Source: Nautilus pompilius (lineage: Eukaryota; Mollusca; Cephalopoda; Nautilida; Nautilidae). From it: a stretch of 64,000 nucleotides of DNA. Shown here piece by piece: positions 27,901 through 37,985 of the stretch. Numbering within the stretch: the stretch's first letter is position 1; every line of letters starts with the position of its first letter. Location of the stretch: assembly GCA_018389105.1 (NCBI GenBank), contig JACATO010002729.1, positions 62,001-126,000 on the forward strand. Reading direction: 5' to 3'. The notes under the pieces are model-generated. The model searched no databases. It was not told the origin of the DNA and saw only the letters and a list, made by a program, of their open reading frames with translations. The position numbers and the translations under genes were made by a program.

Positions 27901-29814
27901 GCTTGACCCGTTAGCAACGAGGAATAAACAGCCGACACTTATTTATTAAAGTACTATGTTATATATCCTGTCAAAATGACAGTTTTATGTAGAATGCAAT
28001 GAAAAGTAAAGACTACAATTCCTTAATGCTATGACAAAAACGATATCAGGCGAAAAGGAATCAAAATGGCATCTCAAGATATGCAGGATTTAGATGTGAT
28101 CTTCTGGAGCAATGAGACCAATCTAAGGCTTTCGCTGTTTTCCATTAACCACTGAAGAATTATGGGGAAAGGACCTCAGAATCTGACCTTGGCGTATAAA
28201 TGCAAGGAGGGATTCTGTTCTTCATTCCATAGTTATTCTAATCGCGGTGAAAGTAGCGTTTTGTAGCAAGAAGGGTGACTGGAAATCGTTCTTCATCATA
28301 AAGATTGAATGACTAGGAGCGAACGTTGACCTAATCTATGTTTTTTATGTAGAGATCACTAAACGATTTAAAAGGCTTGAAGACATCGTGTTGTTCTGGT
28401 GCGAAGGTCGTCTCTACGTTAGAACAAAATATTGGCCCGCTTGTCAAAAGCAAAAGGAAAAAAATGACTACGACAGGTCCTCGTACAGTATGAGAAGATG
28501 GTGATGATTTGACATCAGTAGTATATAGACTACTTCTCAAAGCTTGATTACGAGGGACGCAGAGTCAGAAATAAACCATTACTAAATGGACTGCGATGTC
28601 ATCGTTAACTGCCTTAGACAGGGCAAGACCAGTAGTAATTTTATTGTTGTTGTTGTTGCCCATGAATATGAAGACGGTCGTTTGTTATCAATGCTGTATA
28701 AATATTCTGACAACTGTACCCCGGATCTAGCAGCATATCTTTTACGGTCCACACACCTGTTTATATGAAAGCGCGCAAAATTTACAGTGAATCGTCTCTG
28801 TTTATTAAACAGAACGCTGCCAGAGGTTTCGGAATGGTCGGTCTTTCTTGTTCCTGAACTAATAGCCCGTTCACAGCATTCTCTGACTGACCCTTCTTTA
28901 CGTCGGTAATCTCCTCTTACTAAAAGAAGGAGACGTTTCCAAATATCGGTTTTGACAACCGTTCAAAGTCAGCGAGCTTTCCTCGCTTCGTTCGATGATT
29001 CATTCTGCTTCCTGTTAACCAAACTCGGAAGGCCGCTAAGGAATAAATTAAAAATGAAACTATAGAGAAAAATGCTATTTAATTAACTGAGTTCCATTGT
29101 ACTTGTCTAGTTATTACAGTGCCGCATTGAAAGAAAAGTAAAAGTAGAAATCTTGTGCAATATCGTACTGGAAATACTGTCATCGGTTGATATCATATGT
29201 GTAAATCCCTGTTATTAAATATTCATGTAACAGCTCACGTGACCTATACTTAAACTTATTTCACAAAAGCGAAAGGGAGGGATATCCGGTTAATTCTGAA
29301 GTTTAAAGATTCAAATTTGTATTTCTTTAATCTTAAAAAAAAAATGTAGAAATATTTCTTAAAATTAATTTTACACACAAGGCTCCAAAATTGTAGGGAC
29401 AAGAACATTTTTCTAGCTTGTCACACAAAGCCACAAATAATACATATGGTGTTCATCTAAGGAAAAATTATGGCACTGGAATGTTCTCTAAGTGAGCAAG
29501 ATTTCTCATCCATAAAAATAAATTTATCTTCTATTGCACCTGCGTATGGTCTGACATAGGAATCCAGAATCCTATCTCTATAACTCATTTCAGTCTTTCT
29601 TTCTTTTTTCTTCTTCTTCGATCACTCATTCATAAGAGTGGGATGCGTTGCACCGTCGTTATGCGCTCTCTGGTCCAGTGCCTCTGTCTTAAGCAGTGGT
29701 TTATTCTTCTGACTTTTCCTCGTCATAGGAGACTCGCCTCTGTCGTGGCTATAGAGCGACCCCCACCCTTGGTTCCTCTGTCTGAGTGCCTACACAGGCC
29801 ACTCTCCCCAGCAG
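24921..29814. other. Anonymous AT-rich stretch
   Basis: Nearly 5 kb without a recognisable gene, RNA or mobile element. It holds short homopolymers, a GTTGTTGTTGTTG run near 28643, and scattered frames under 80 codons. The frame at 26000-26209 ends in a Lys-rich segment coded by GAAGAAGAAG and poly-A. Nothing here looks coding. Confidence 0.5.
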
Positions 29815-29940
29815 CAATGCCAGTAAAGTACCTTGCTCAAGGATCACAACAATGTGCCGGCAGCGGGAACTGAACCCAGGACCCTTAGGTCCTGAAGCCA
29901 ACACACACTCACCACTGAGCCACATCGCCTGGCACACTCA
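29815..29940 (-). mobile_element. SINE-like element with tRNA-derived head, distinct from family A
   Basis: Reads AGTACCTTGCTCAAGG, then CACAACAATGTGCC, GGGAACTGAACCCAGGACCC, AGGTCCTGAAGCC and CTCACCACTGAGCCAC. The last parts are the reverse complement of a tRNA-type internal promoter (B box inverse near GAACTGAACCC, A-box region inverse near CACTGAGCCAC). The AGTACCTTGCTCAAGG word resembles a conserved block known from SINEs of several animal groups. Its order differs from family A, so I treat it as separate. It sits about 370 bp from a Tc1-like relic, with no sign that the two are linked. Confidence 0.6.
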
Positions 29941-30304
29941 TTTCAGTCAAAATTCCCTCTTGAAAAACCTGCAGATCTAAACACCCACTCCATGAAATTC
30001 CTGCCCAACCATCCACCTCCATGTTTATAATAAAGCCCATTTTCATATTATTTTACAACAGTTGTGATACATGAAGACGAGTTTGTGTTGACCATTTGGT
30101 GAATAAAACTTTAATAATTATTTTGGAAATATATTTGTTTTTGTTTGTTTATCTATTTTTTTATAAACGATATATTAAAATTAATATAATGCAAAATTTG
30201 GATTAAATGGCGCTAAATATTCGTTAAGTATGATCAGTTCCTTATTTTGTGCATATTTTAATTAAAAGTATGTTAGACTATTCAGTCATCTTCAGTGTTT
30301 CATG

Positions 30305-30690
30305 CAGACCCAGATTACTATTTGAGTCACACCGTTTGTGCCAACAGGGAAACGTGTGCAGGATGGGCTGTTTTGGAGATTCACCTATCGGTAATCTAGT
30401 TCAGATCATAGATAGAACAAGGAAAGAGAAATATAGTCGTGTTCTTCAGAATAACGTGATGCTCTTTGATGAACAACTGTTTGGCCGTGGACTCATTTTC
30501 CAAGAAGACAGCGTTACTAATCACACGTACAAGTTCTGCAAGGGGATATCTAGAGCACCGAAAGGCTTCCAGACATTAGGATACTCTGAGTTGGCCAGCC
30601 CAGCTGCCACGCTTGGAAACAACTGAATTTCGCTGGGATAAGCTAAGAAACCAGCCAGCCAAAGAACGTAACGCAGCTATGACAGTATTT
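30305..30690 (+). pseudogene. Tc1/mariner-type transposase relic (internal part)
   Basis: The translated segment keeps an ordered set of Tc1-family marks. A QQGNVCRMGCFGDSPIGNLV block corresponds to the usual GGSVMVWGCF region. Then come KEKYSRVLQNNVM and GRGLIFQED (30498-30509); the D of FQED is the second catalytic Asp. After a frame change, LSWPAQ, TTEF and RWDKL follow; the Glu at 30625-30627 stands where the third catalytic residue is expected. The Asp-Glu distance is about 39 codons against the usual 34, so small indels are present. The DNA-binding N-terminus and the C-terminus are missing, and the match stops just before a poly-A run. This is a dead fragment of a cut-and-paste DNA transposon. 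I see no terminal inverted repeats. Confidence 0.82.
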
Positions 30691-31784
30691 CCAAAAAAAA
30701 AAAAAACTACAACTAATTATTTATGAAAACTTTTGGACTGTGCACCCAGAGTTTACGAAACAAGTGTTAAGGCGAAGTGTGTGTGGGGCTATTTTAATGA
30801 GAATGAGATTTGACCATTAATAGCGCCCATAATGTTACTTAGTCGCATGTTGAGGCATTCTTATTCGTAATTCTTCACGATTTCGCTTAATGTTTTGTCT
30901 GATTTATAATTTTACTCTTTATTCAAGATGTTTCCTTTAATTTTTAACCATGGTCATTAAAGCTTAAGCCGTCTCTCGATGTATTTCCTATAGATACCCA
31001 CATTAAAGGCAATCTCCGTACTAAAATATCACTTTTTAAAAAAACAAACTTTTGTATCAGAACTATTAGCTCCCGAGTTTTCTTCATGGTTTTACACCGA
31101 ATACAAATTTAATTTCTTTAATCTTTTGGCCAAAGGGGAAAAGTTAGTGTAGCTGCTTTAAGTTTTGATTAAGTTAAAGGACCTGTGAAGAGCGATCTTT
31201 TAATAGCGTTCTACCACCTGATAACACATTATTTTAATAAATGCCTTTGGGCTGAAAAATTAATAAGATTGAAACCTTTTTTTAAAGTAATATTATTAGA
31301 TCTGAATTCTATGCTGTTACTATTTGGATATTCTGCTGCTAACTTTTTCTCCATTGTGCTTGATTTTTTAAAATAAACGCATCGTTATCAGGCTTTCAAC
31401 CATTTGTGGAAGAAATGCTCGTTATTCTATCTTTGATCTTCAGGGTTTTGCTGACGAATGCTAAGAAACAAAATGTGGAAGAAGCCCCCTTCTACGAGGC
31501 GAATTCCGCTGTTAATTTACAGCTTTGTATAGGAAAAAAACCGCTCTGTAAGGTCTGCTCACAACTTCCTTCCGGTCACCTGCTGTCTTCGTGTCGTAGA
31601 TTAGGTATGTAGAAAAGCATCGACGAGTAACTCCTTACAATTCTGCGTTAGCATTTTACCAATCTGCAAGCGATGGGTTCTTTACAGACGTTTCGGAAAT
31701 TCTTTATTGCTCGGTCGTCGGTTGCTACCTCCGACGGTTGACGAATGTAGACCGGAAACCAGAACACTGGTGGAGCTGCGAAGG
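30691..31784. other. Anonymous non-coding stretch
   Basis: AT-rich sequence after a 14-bp poly-A run. Two small frames (31185-31376, 31406-31612) have no recognisable family. No other feature seen. Confidence 0.45.
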
Positions 31785-32015
31785 GTGGATGTGCACGTCG
31801 ACTTGGGTCGGCCAAGCGCAACGTACCCGAAAGTGTCTGCTAAAAATCTCTATTTTCGGATACGGTAGAAAATATTAAAAACGAAAATGGAAGCGAGAAG
31901 AAACCACGTTAGGGAATCGCGACAAACTGAGCTAACCCCGATCAGAATTCAAACTCGAGCCTCTCGACCGTAGTTGTTCGATAAACTAACCACCGCACCA
32001 CCATGCCGCGCACGA
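31785..32015 (-). mobile_element. SINE-like element, probably family A
   Basis: Contains GCGAGAAGAAACCACGTTAG, matching the GAGAAGAAACCATGCC word of the 42.6-kb copy. To the right come GAATTCAAACTCGAGCC and AACTAACCACCGCACCACCA, which look like an inverted B box and an inverted D-arm with its A box. A minus-strand, tRNA-derived SINE is the simplest reading. The body to the left is too worn to align by eye. Confidence 0.55.
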
Positions 32016-33174
32016 ACAGCATATTACCGGATACTGTTTGAAGAGGAAATGGTTTACTTGTATAATAATGGTTGCTTCTGGTAACCGAAAATGATTGTTT
32101 ATATATTATATAGGAACACATGAACATGGGAGTTTTGTTTATAGTGTAGGAAAGTCTGTCCGCGTATCAACCACGCCCTTAGGTGGTGCAAAATTGTGTC
32201 AAGGAACATTTGAGAAGGGCAGTCAAATTACCACTCGCAGAACCATTATTCGAGTAGGCGATCGGATAACCGGGTCCCAACTTAGTGATAGACAAACGGT
32301 GGAAGGAAGGAAAGTTGTCTGATATTTCTCCTCATTTAGGAGCTCTTTTATAACGTAGTATTAGCAACTACTTTAGTTTTCTTGGTACGAGACAAGAAAC
32401 CATATGAAGCTGAACAAGGATCTATCTGCTGATCTGGCTTATTTTTAAACTATTTTTTCTGATAGCTATAATGGCTACTGTTGGAAAACTAAGTGTATTT
32501 GTTTGCAGATTTGCTGTTAAAAAAATACTTTTTTCCTGTGAAGTCAATTTCTAATGAACTCCCTTAGTAATTGTTGATAACCAAAACATTTTTTCTGCCA
32601 CCAGATAATTTTATTAGGTTCTGTTCCCACTCAGATGTCTCTTGGATTAAACAAAAATTCTGTTAGTGTTTTTTAATTGCTGAATAGTTTGGCTGTTTAA
32701 ATCTCAAATGAATTTTTTTAAACCTACGCTGGAAAACGTGATGTGATTCTAGAGTAGATATTATGCAAATGTCTTAACTATATTCAGAAAGAATCTGGAA
32801 CACAGATGTGAAATGGACATTCTTAAATTGATACTGCACTTTAATTACATTTTAAGTCATTAATAACTATCTATTTTGCGAATATTCCCTTTGCAAAATT
32901 TTACATTATCACAATAGTGCAATATATAAGGACATCTTTAATGGAGGATTCTGTCATTTCAGAATAAGCAACACTGTAAATTCTTTGACTAAATAGTCTA
33001 TTCTAAACCCTTTCTAGTGTCAGCCTGCTTTATAAAAGGTGGGAATCCAGTGCTTACTTTAGAGGTTACAATGCTGAACTCTAATTAAAATGTTGAAAGA
33101 TCCTCTCTCTGTTGTAGAAAATTTCTGTTTTTAAATTAGACACTCGCTTTAATTTCTCTGTGGTCTGATAGAGA
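32016..33174. other. Anonymous AT-rich stretch
   Basis: No gene or mobile element recognised before the GT-rich VNTR. Confidence 0.5.
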
Positions 33175-33323
33175 TATGTGTGTGTGTGGTGTGTGTGTGT
33201 GTGTGTGTGTGCCTGATTGTGTGCGAGAGTATCGGTATGTATGTGTGTGTTATGGTGTGTGTGTGTGTGTGTGGTGTGTGTGCCTGATTGTGTGTGAGAG
33301 TATCGGTATGTATATGTGTGTTA

Positions 33324-33356
<33 letters not shown>

Positions 33357-33870
33357 CTGATTGTGTGCGTGATTGTGTGCGAGAGTATCGTATGTATATG
33401 TGTGTTATGTATGTGTGTTGTGTGTTGTGTGTGTGTGTGCCTGATTATGTGTGAGAGTATCGGTATGTATATGTGTTTATGGTGGTGTGTGTGGTGTGTG
33501 TGGTGTGTGTGTGTGTGTGTGCGTGATTGTGTGCGTGATTGTGTGCGAGAGTATCGGTATGTATATGTGTGTGTATGTGTGTGTGTGTGCCTGATTGTGT
33601 GCGAGAGTATCGGTATGTATATGTGTGTTATGTATGTGTGTGTTGTGTGTGTGTGTGTGTGTGTGCCTGATGTGTGTGAGAGTATCGGTATGTATATGTG
33701 TGTTATGTGTGTGTGTGTGTGTGTGTGTTGCCTGATTATGTGTGAGAGTATCGGTATGTATATGTGTGTTATGAGTGTGTGTGTATGTGTGAGTTTATGT
33801 ATGTATGTATGTATGTGTAAGGGTTTGTGTGTATGTTTGTGTATGTGATGTGAGAGTGTGTGAGTGCGGG
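33175..33870. repeat. GT-rich VNTR with a conserved core, eight copies
   Basis: Eight copies of a core close to GCCTGATTGTGTGCGAGAGT followed by ATCGGTATGTATATGTGTGT are separated by (GT)n of variable length. GAGAGTATCG occurs at 33225, 33296, 33381, 33453, 33547, 33603, 33678 and 33744, with spacings from 56 to 94. The cores differ by one to three bases, while the GT spacers account for nearly all length change. The 186-codon Cys/Val-rich reading frame (33288-33848) is the longest in the window and is purely a product of this repeat. Confidence 0.95.
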
Positions 33871-35050
33871 TGTGTTTGACGCTTAGGTCAGAAATTTAGA
33901 ATTTTTGGCATGCCATCTAATCACGTGCTGCGATGGAAACGTGATTAACATTGGTAAGCTTATGGAAATTTTTAAAATCTATAAACCTCATTAAAATTTA
34001 TCGATTTGTCTTTTCAGTATTAGAAATTACTGATTTCTGAACCAACAAAAGTAAAAAAAAATTCTATGTCAAACGTCAGCTGTCAGAAATATAATGGGAT
34101 TTTCCGGATATTCTTCAGATCGCATTGACTACAAAGTGTCGTCTGACCGAATCCACCTTTCATCCACCTTTTCCTTCTTCTGATTTTGCTTTTTTTTTAC
34201 TTTAGAAGGTGAGTTGTTCGTGATATTTTTTTTTGCTTTTTTCATTATTTATTCCAAGAGAGAAACCGTAACTTTGTCTCTGCAAATTGTGAGGACAGTT
34301 GATGAGAAAAAGTTATCAGCATCTCCGCCGACTGTTGGAGGAGGATGCCGCTCTAGGAATTGATGATGTCATTGCTGACAGCCAGTACTCGTCTAAAATA
34401 AACACCTGAGGGCAAAAAATCTGCTTTGAAAAATTCGTTTCTACTCCGACGCCTGGTAATGATTTTTTTCTGCTTTTCTCTTCAGTAGCCTGAAGGCCTT
34501 TTCTCTGTTTTCAGCGACCACGCCGCCGGAAGGCCGTCAACTCCACACGGGATATTTCAATTTAATACAGACCCTTTGTCTGGAAAACACACAGACACGA
34601 TCTGAGGAAATGAATGTCAAAACCTTAATCTCTTAAGGTAATTAAGAAGTTTCCTTTTAAGTTTTATACGAAGCCCAGTCGACGTTTACCTAATTTCTAA
34701 TTACTATAAGAGAAGTAAGTTAAATAACCTCGTTGTAGCCCTGCTGGCTTTTCTTCATTCCATCTTGCAAACTCACCCCCCCCACAGTTTACTGCTCATT
34801 AAAGATTTACCTGAGCATATTTGAGTAAATCACTAATTTTATGAGTTTTACCTACACTGAAGTCGCTCCAAAGAATGTAAGTATAGTGATTATAGATCAA
34901 GAGAGAAAGGTGGTTGTTATAAAGATTATGCAAGTGTCACTAATAAATATAGAAAAATGTGCGGTGCTGCTTTTCTGACCGAAATTTCTCAATTTTAAAT
35001 TGAAACATTCTTATATGCTCGGTTTCCTTACTGAAAGTAAGAGCAAGAAA
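33871..35050. other. Anonymous non-coding stretch
   Basis: No gene or mobile element recognised. Confidence 0.5.
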
Positions 35051-35096
35051 TTGAGAGAGAGATGGACAAAGAAACAGAGAGACACAGAGAGAGAGA

Positions 35097-35170
<74 letters not shown>

Positions 35171-35212
35171 GAGGACAAAGAAACAGAGAGAGAGAGATAG
35201 GACAACGGAAAC

Positions 35213-35246
<34 letters not shown>

Positions 35247-35249
35247 GAG

Positions 35250-35287
<38 letters not shown>

Positions 35288-35299
35288 AGATGGACAAAG

Positions 35300-35365
<66 letters not shown>
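35051..35365. repeat. (GA)n tract with GGACAAAGAAACAG spacers
   Basis: About 310 bp of GA dinucleotides. A GGACAAAGAAACAGAGAGA word or a close variant appears four times (near 35063, 35173, 35199 and 35291). Long open frames on both strands (Arg/Glu-rich or Ser/Leu-rich, up to 178 codons) are artefacts of the repeat. Confidence 0.96.
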
Positions 35366-36134
35366 CATAAAAAGTCCACTTGAACTGTTTTCATCAAAAT
35401 AACACATTAATCCAATATCAGAACGAAGCCCTTGGTTAAGAAGACAGATAATCCTTAAGCGAATTTTGGCAAGCAATTTATCTGTAATTTGGGATTTTCA
35501 GCTGTCACTGCGGTGTTTATCTAAATGAAAGTTTTTCAGTGTTTGATTAAATGATTTTTATTTAATGCATTTGTGGGCTTTTATGTTTGTCCGTTTCTTT
35601 TGGTTACGTGGAATTATTCAGAGGTCAGGGCTTTCATCACTATTGCGATTCGCGGTAATTATTCAGCCAAAGTAAGCCGAGGACTTGGCGATGAACAGGG
35701 GGCTTGTAATAAAATAATGCTTGTAGACAATATTCTACCTGAAAGGAGATGCTCAGAAGTCTATTTTGATATTTCAGCAGGCCTTCGTCGCCCCATACTT
35801 GTTCTTGTATCATTTAATCCCAAATGGTGCGTGCTTTTCTAGATCAGCCTCCACAAACAGTACGAACATGGTCTTAGTAAAGTTGACGAGTTTTGGAAAA
35901 TCTTCTACTATTTAATTTAATTATCCCCGACATGTTAACTCTTCAAAATGTGTAGGCTTGGCAACATCCATAGAGCATAAAAACGTGCAGGGGGGAGATT
36001 TGATATTTTAGAACCGTTTATTTAACTTTCGCTAACGTACGTACTCACCCGCCACCAAAAGGTTCATCGTGCAGACTCTCGTACAACGATCGTTTTTTAT
36101 ATTAAAGCTCTGTTTTGGACGCCTAATTCGACAG
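35366..36134. other. Anonymous non-coding stretch
   Basis: No recognised feature. The 89-codon frame at 35573-35842 (+) has no known family signature. Confidence 0.45.
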
Positions 36135-36215
36135 CCGTTTGATGGTAAGCATTGCTAATCGCTCAGCAGACAGGACTGCTATGGAATTTTATTAGCGAAT
36201 TCGAATCCGTGCAGA
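36135..36215 (+). mobile_element. Possible tRNA-like SINE head
   Basis: GGTAAGCATTGCTAATCGCT stands where an A box would be, and GCGAATTCGAATCCGTGC about 45 bp later contains TTCGAATCC, a near-perfect B-box core. The spacing suits a polymerase III internal promoter. The stem-forming parts of a tRNA are not conserved, so this is not a tRNA gene. Confidence 0.4.
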
Positions 36216-36633
36216 AATCGGTTGGCGATGAGGGGAGGTTCGCTCAGAAACAGTCAAAATGTGGTCGTGAACAAAGACCAAAGCCCCAGCTTCCCTGCAG
36301 CTGGTCGTGTTTGCGCGGGAGGTGATAGAGTTCTCAAAGACGGCGCTGCCAGGAGATATCGCTGGTGTATACAAAACATGTAAGGCGAGAGTCGGAACCA
36401 CTGTAATCTTTTATGAAGTCAGACTTGTGGTGATTCGTTTGCAGCTAGAATTCTGCCTGCTAGCGATTTGGCTCGGTTCCATAATCTTTGATCTACTTGA
36501 AGCCGATAACCAGTTTGTTTTTTATCCTCCCCCCCCACTTTTGCCATTTTCCTTCTTTTCTCATCTTTTCGGTGTTTGTTTTGCAGCTCCATTGTGAAAA
36601 TGATTTGAAACACTGCGTTATTCGTAAACAAAA

Positions 36634-36780
36634 TGAGAGAGAGAGAGAGAGAGGAGAGATGAGAGATGAGGAGAGAGCAGAGAGAGAGATGACGTCATTA
36701 CACAGTGAGATGACGTCATTACACGCGAGAGCGCGAGATTATAACGTCAGGAGAGAGAGAGAGAGAGGCAGAGAAAGAGT
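36634..36780. repeat. (GA)n tract with TGACGTCA palindromes, second locus
   Basis: GA repeats enclose GAGATGACGTCATTACAC twice (palindromes at 36690-36697 and 36711-36718) and a worn third site, TAACGTCA, at 36742-36749. TGACGTCA is the full cAMP-response-element palindrome recognised by CREB/ATF bZIP proteins. The flanking words (ATTACA, GGAGAG) are the reverse complement of those at the 53.6-kb locus, so the three loci form one family. Repeat identity is seen; any regulatory role is inference. Confidence 0.9.
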
Positions 36781-37911
36781 TCTCGACCAAGGGAGTTCAC
36801 ACGTCCAAAATGGCTTCACCCATCAGCAACACAGCTCTTCACACCGATGTCGAGTTCGGCGTACGCCCTTCTCCCGTCATCACTGGCTTAATTTCCATAC
36901 CAGTTCCCTTGCAGAGTACGTATCGTCCAGGTCTCTCGTTTCTGCCGTCACGAATCTTCATGCCATTTGGAGCGTGACCATCGTCCCAGAATGACACTTT
37001 GAACGCTTCCATCTTGCCAACAGAGCTGATCAGTCGGGCTATCAACTGCCTTCGTTTTTGATGACGCCTGGACCCGATCGTTGAATTGCTGTAGTGGAGG
37101 GAGTTGATAGGAAGACGAGTGGTACTTTATTTAAAGGGTGTGCGGGTTAATCATCGAAAATGATAACGATTTCCTTTCTCATTTCCTCTTGACTGCTAGA
37201 CGTCAGCCACGAGGCCTCGTTGATCTCAGACTAGGCTTAGCAAGGCCACGACGTTCGCGAAACACCGCGCGGCTTCCCTGACAACGGGAGATTTTCGCTG
37301 CCAACCTCGAGGATCAGGCGCTTCTTACACCTTGCTTCCTCCTCTGCACTCACACCTTCAAAATCTGACCGGTTAGACATTAGACGGTAGAATGGCTTCC
37401 GTCTCATCAGCATTCAAGACGTTCCGATCGTATAATCCTTCGAGAGGTTCTGCTCGTGGCCGTCAGTCAGGTCCGCCATCGCGGCCGAATTCTCACCACT
37501 GGCTGAACGATACGCATCGTCGTGGCGTGAAGCCTGGCTAGCCTGGCATCTTCACCAGAGCAGCTTTTTGTGGCCCTCTCCACTCGGGTTGGGGCAGGGG
37601 TGTTCCAGCCATTCACATTCGCTTTCTCCTCGTAGGAGAGAAAGACTGGTTGCTGAGCCGCTTTCTGTCAAGATGGCCGACAGGGTTGATGGTTTGATGC
37701 CTTCATGTCTGCTTTACGTTTTTTCGCCTTTCGCTTCTCAAACTGTTCGATCAGCTTAACTTCTGTTTTTGTTGTTGTTGTTTTCTCTCACAAAGATTTA
37801 GAAAAAAAAAGACTTCAGTTTTCGCCCTTATCAGAAGTTCCGGATGCCGTTCCACGGATAATGTCGACGGGAAGGTGTCTTCGGGTTTGCCTTTCGTGGA
37901 CATCTGACTAC
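36781..37911. other. Anonymous CpG-rich stretch
   Basis: From about 36.8 to 37.95 kb the sequence is richer in CG dinucleotides than its surroundings. It holds frames on both strands, for example 36839-37045 (minus, 68 codons), none with a recognisable domain. It could be an old repeat or unmethylated regulatory DNA. Confidence 0.4.
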
Positions 37912-37985
37912 TGATTAGTCCGAGTGGTCATGCGCTCTTGACTTCCGGTCGGCCGACCGTCCTCTGCGCTTCCGTAGCTCAGAGA
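37912..37985 (+). mobile_element. tRNA-like SINE head
   Basis: ATTAGTCCGAGTGGTCATGC continues as GCTCTTGACTTCCGGTC. This strongly resembles the D-arm (A box) and anticodon arm of a eukaryotic tRNA, with CGAGTGGTCATG close to the A box. The following CCGACCGTCC may be a worn B-box region. No complete acceptor stem or T-arm is present, so a retroposed tRNA-derived piece is likelier than a tRNA gene. Confidence 0.5.

Noticed and set aside
30693-30706. Poly-A tail of a retroposed copy at the end of the 30.3-kb relic
   Set aside because: Tc1 elements do not move through RNA; the A run is short and similar runs occur all over the window.
33288-33848. 186-codon Cys/Val-rich open frame, the longest in the window
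   Set aside because: It is the translation of (GT)n and the VNTR core; no cysteine pattern of a real domain is present.
34940-35476. 178-codon Ser/Leu-rich frame and opposing Arg/Glu-rich frames
   Set aside because: They are translations of the GA/CT microsatellite.
37912-37985. Genuine tRNA gene
   Set aside because: The D-arm and anticodon-arm parts are good, but no pairing acceptor stem and no intact T-arm follow.
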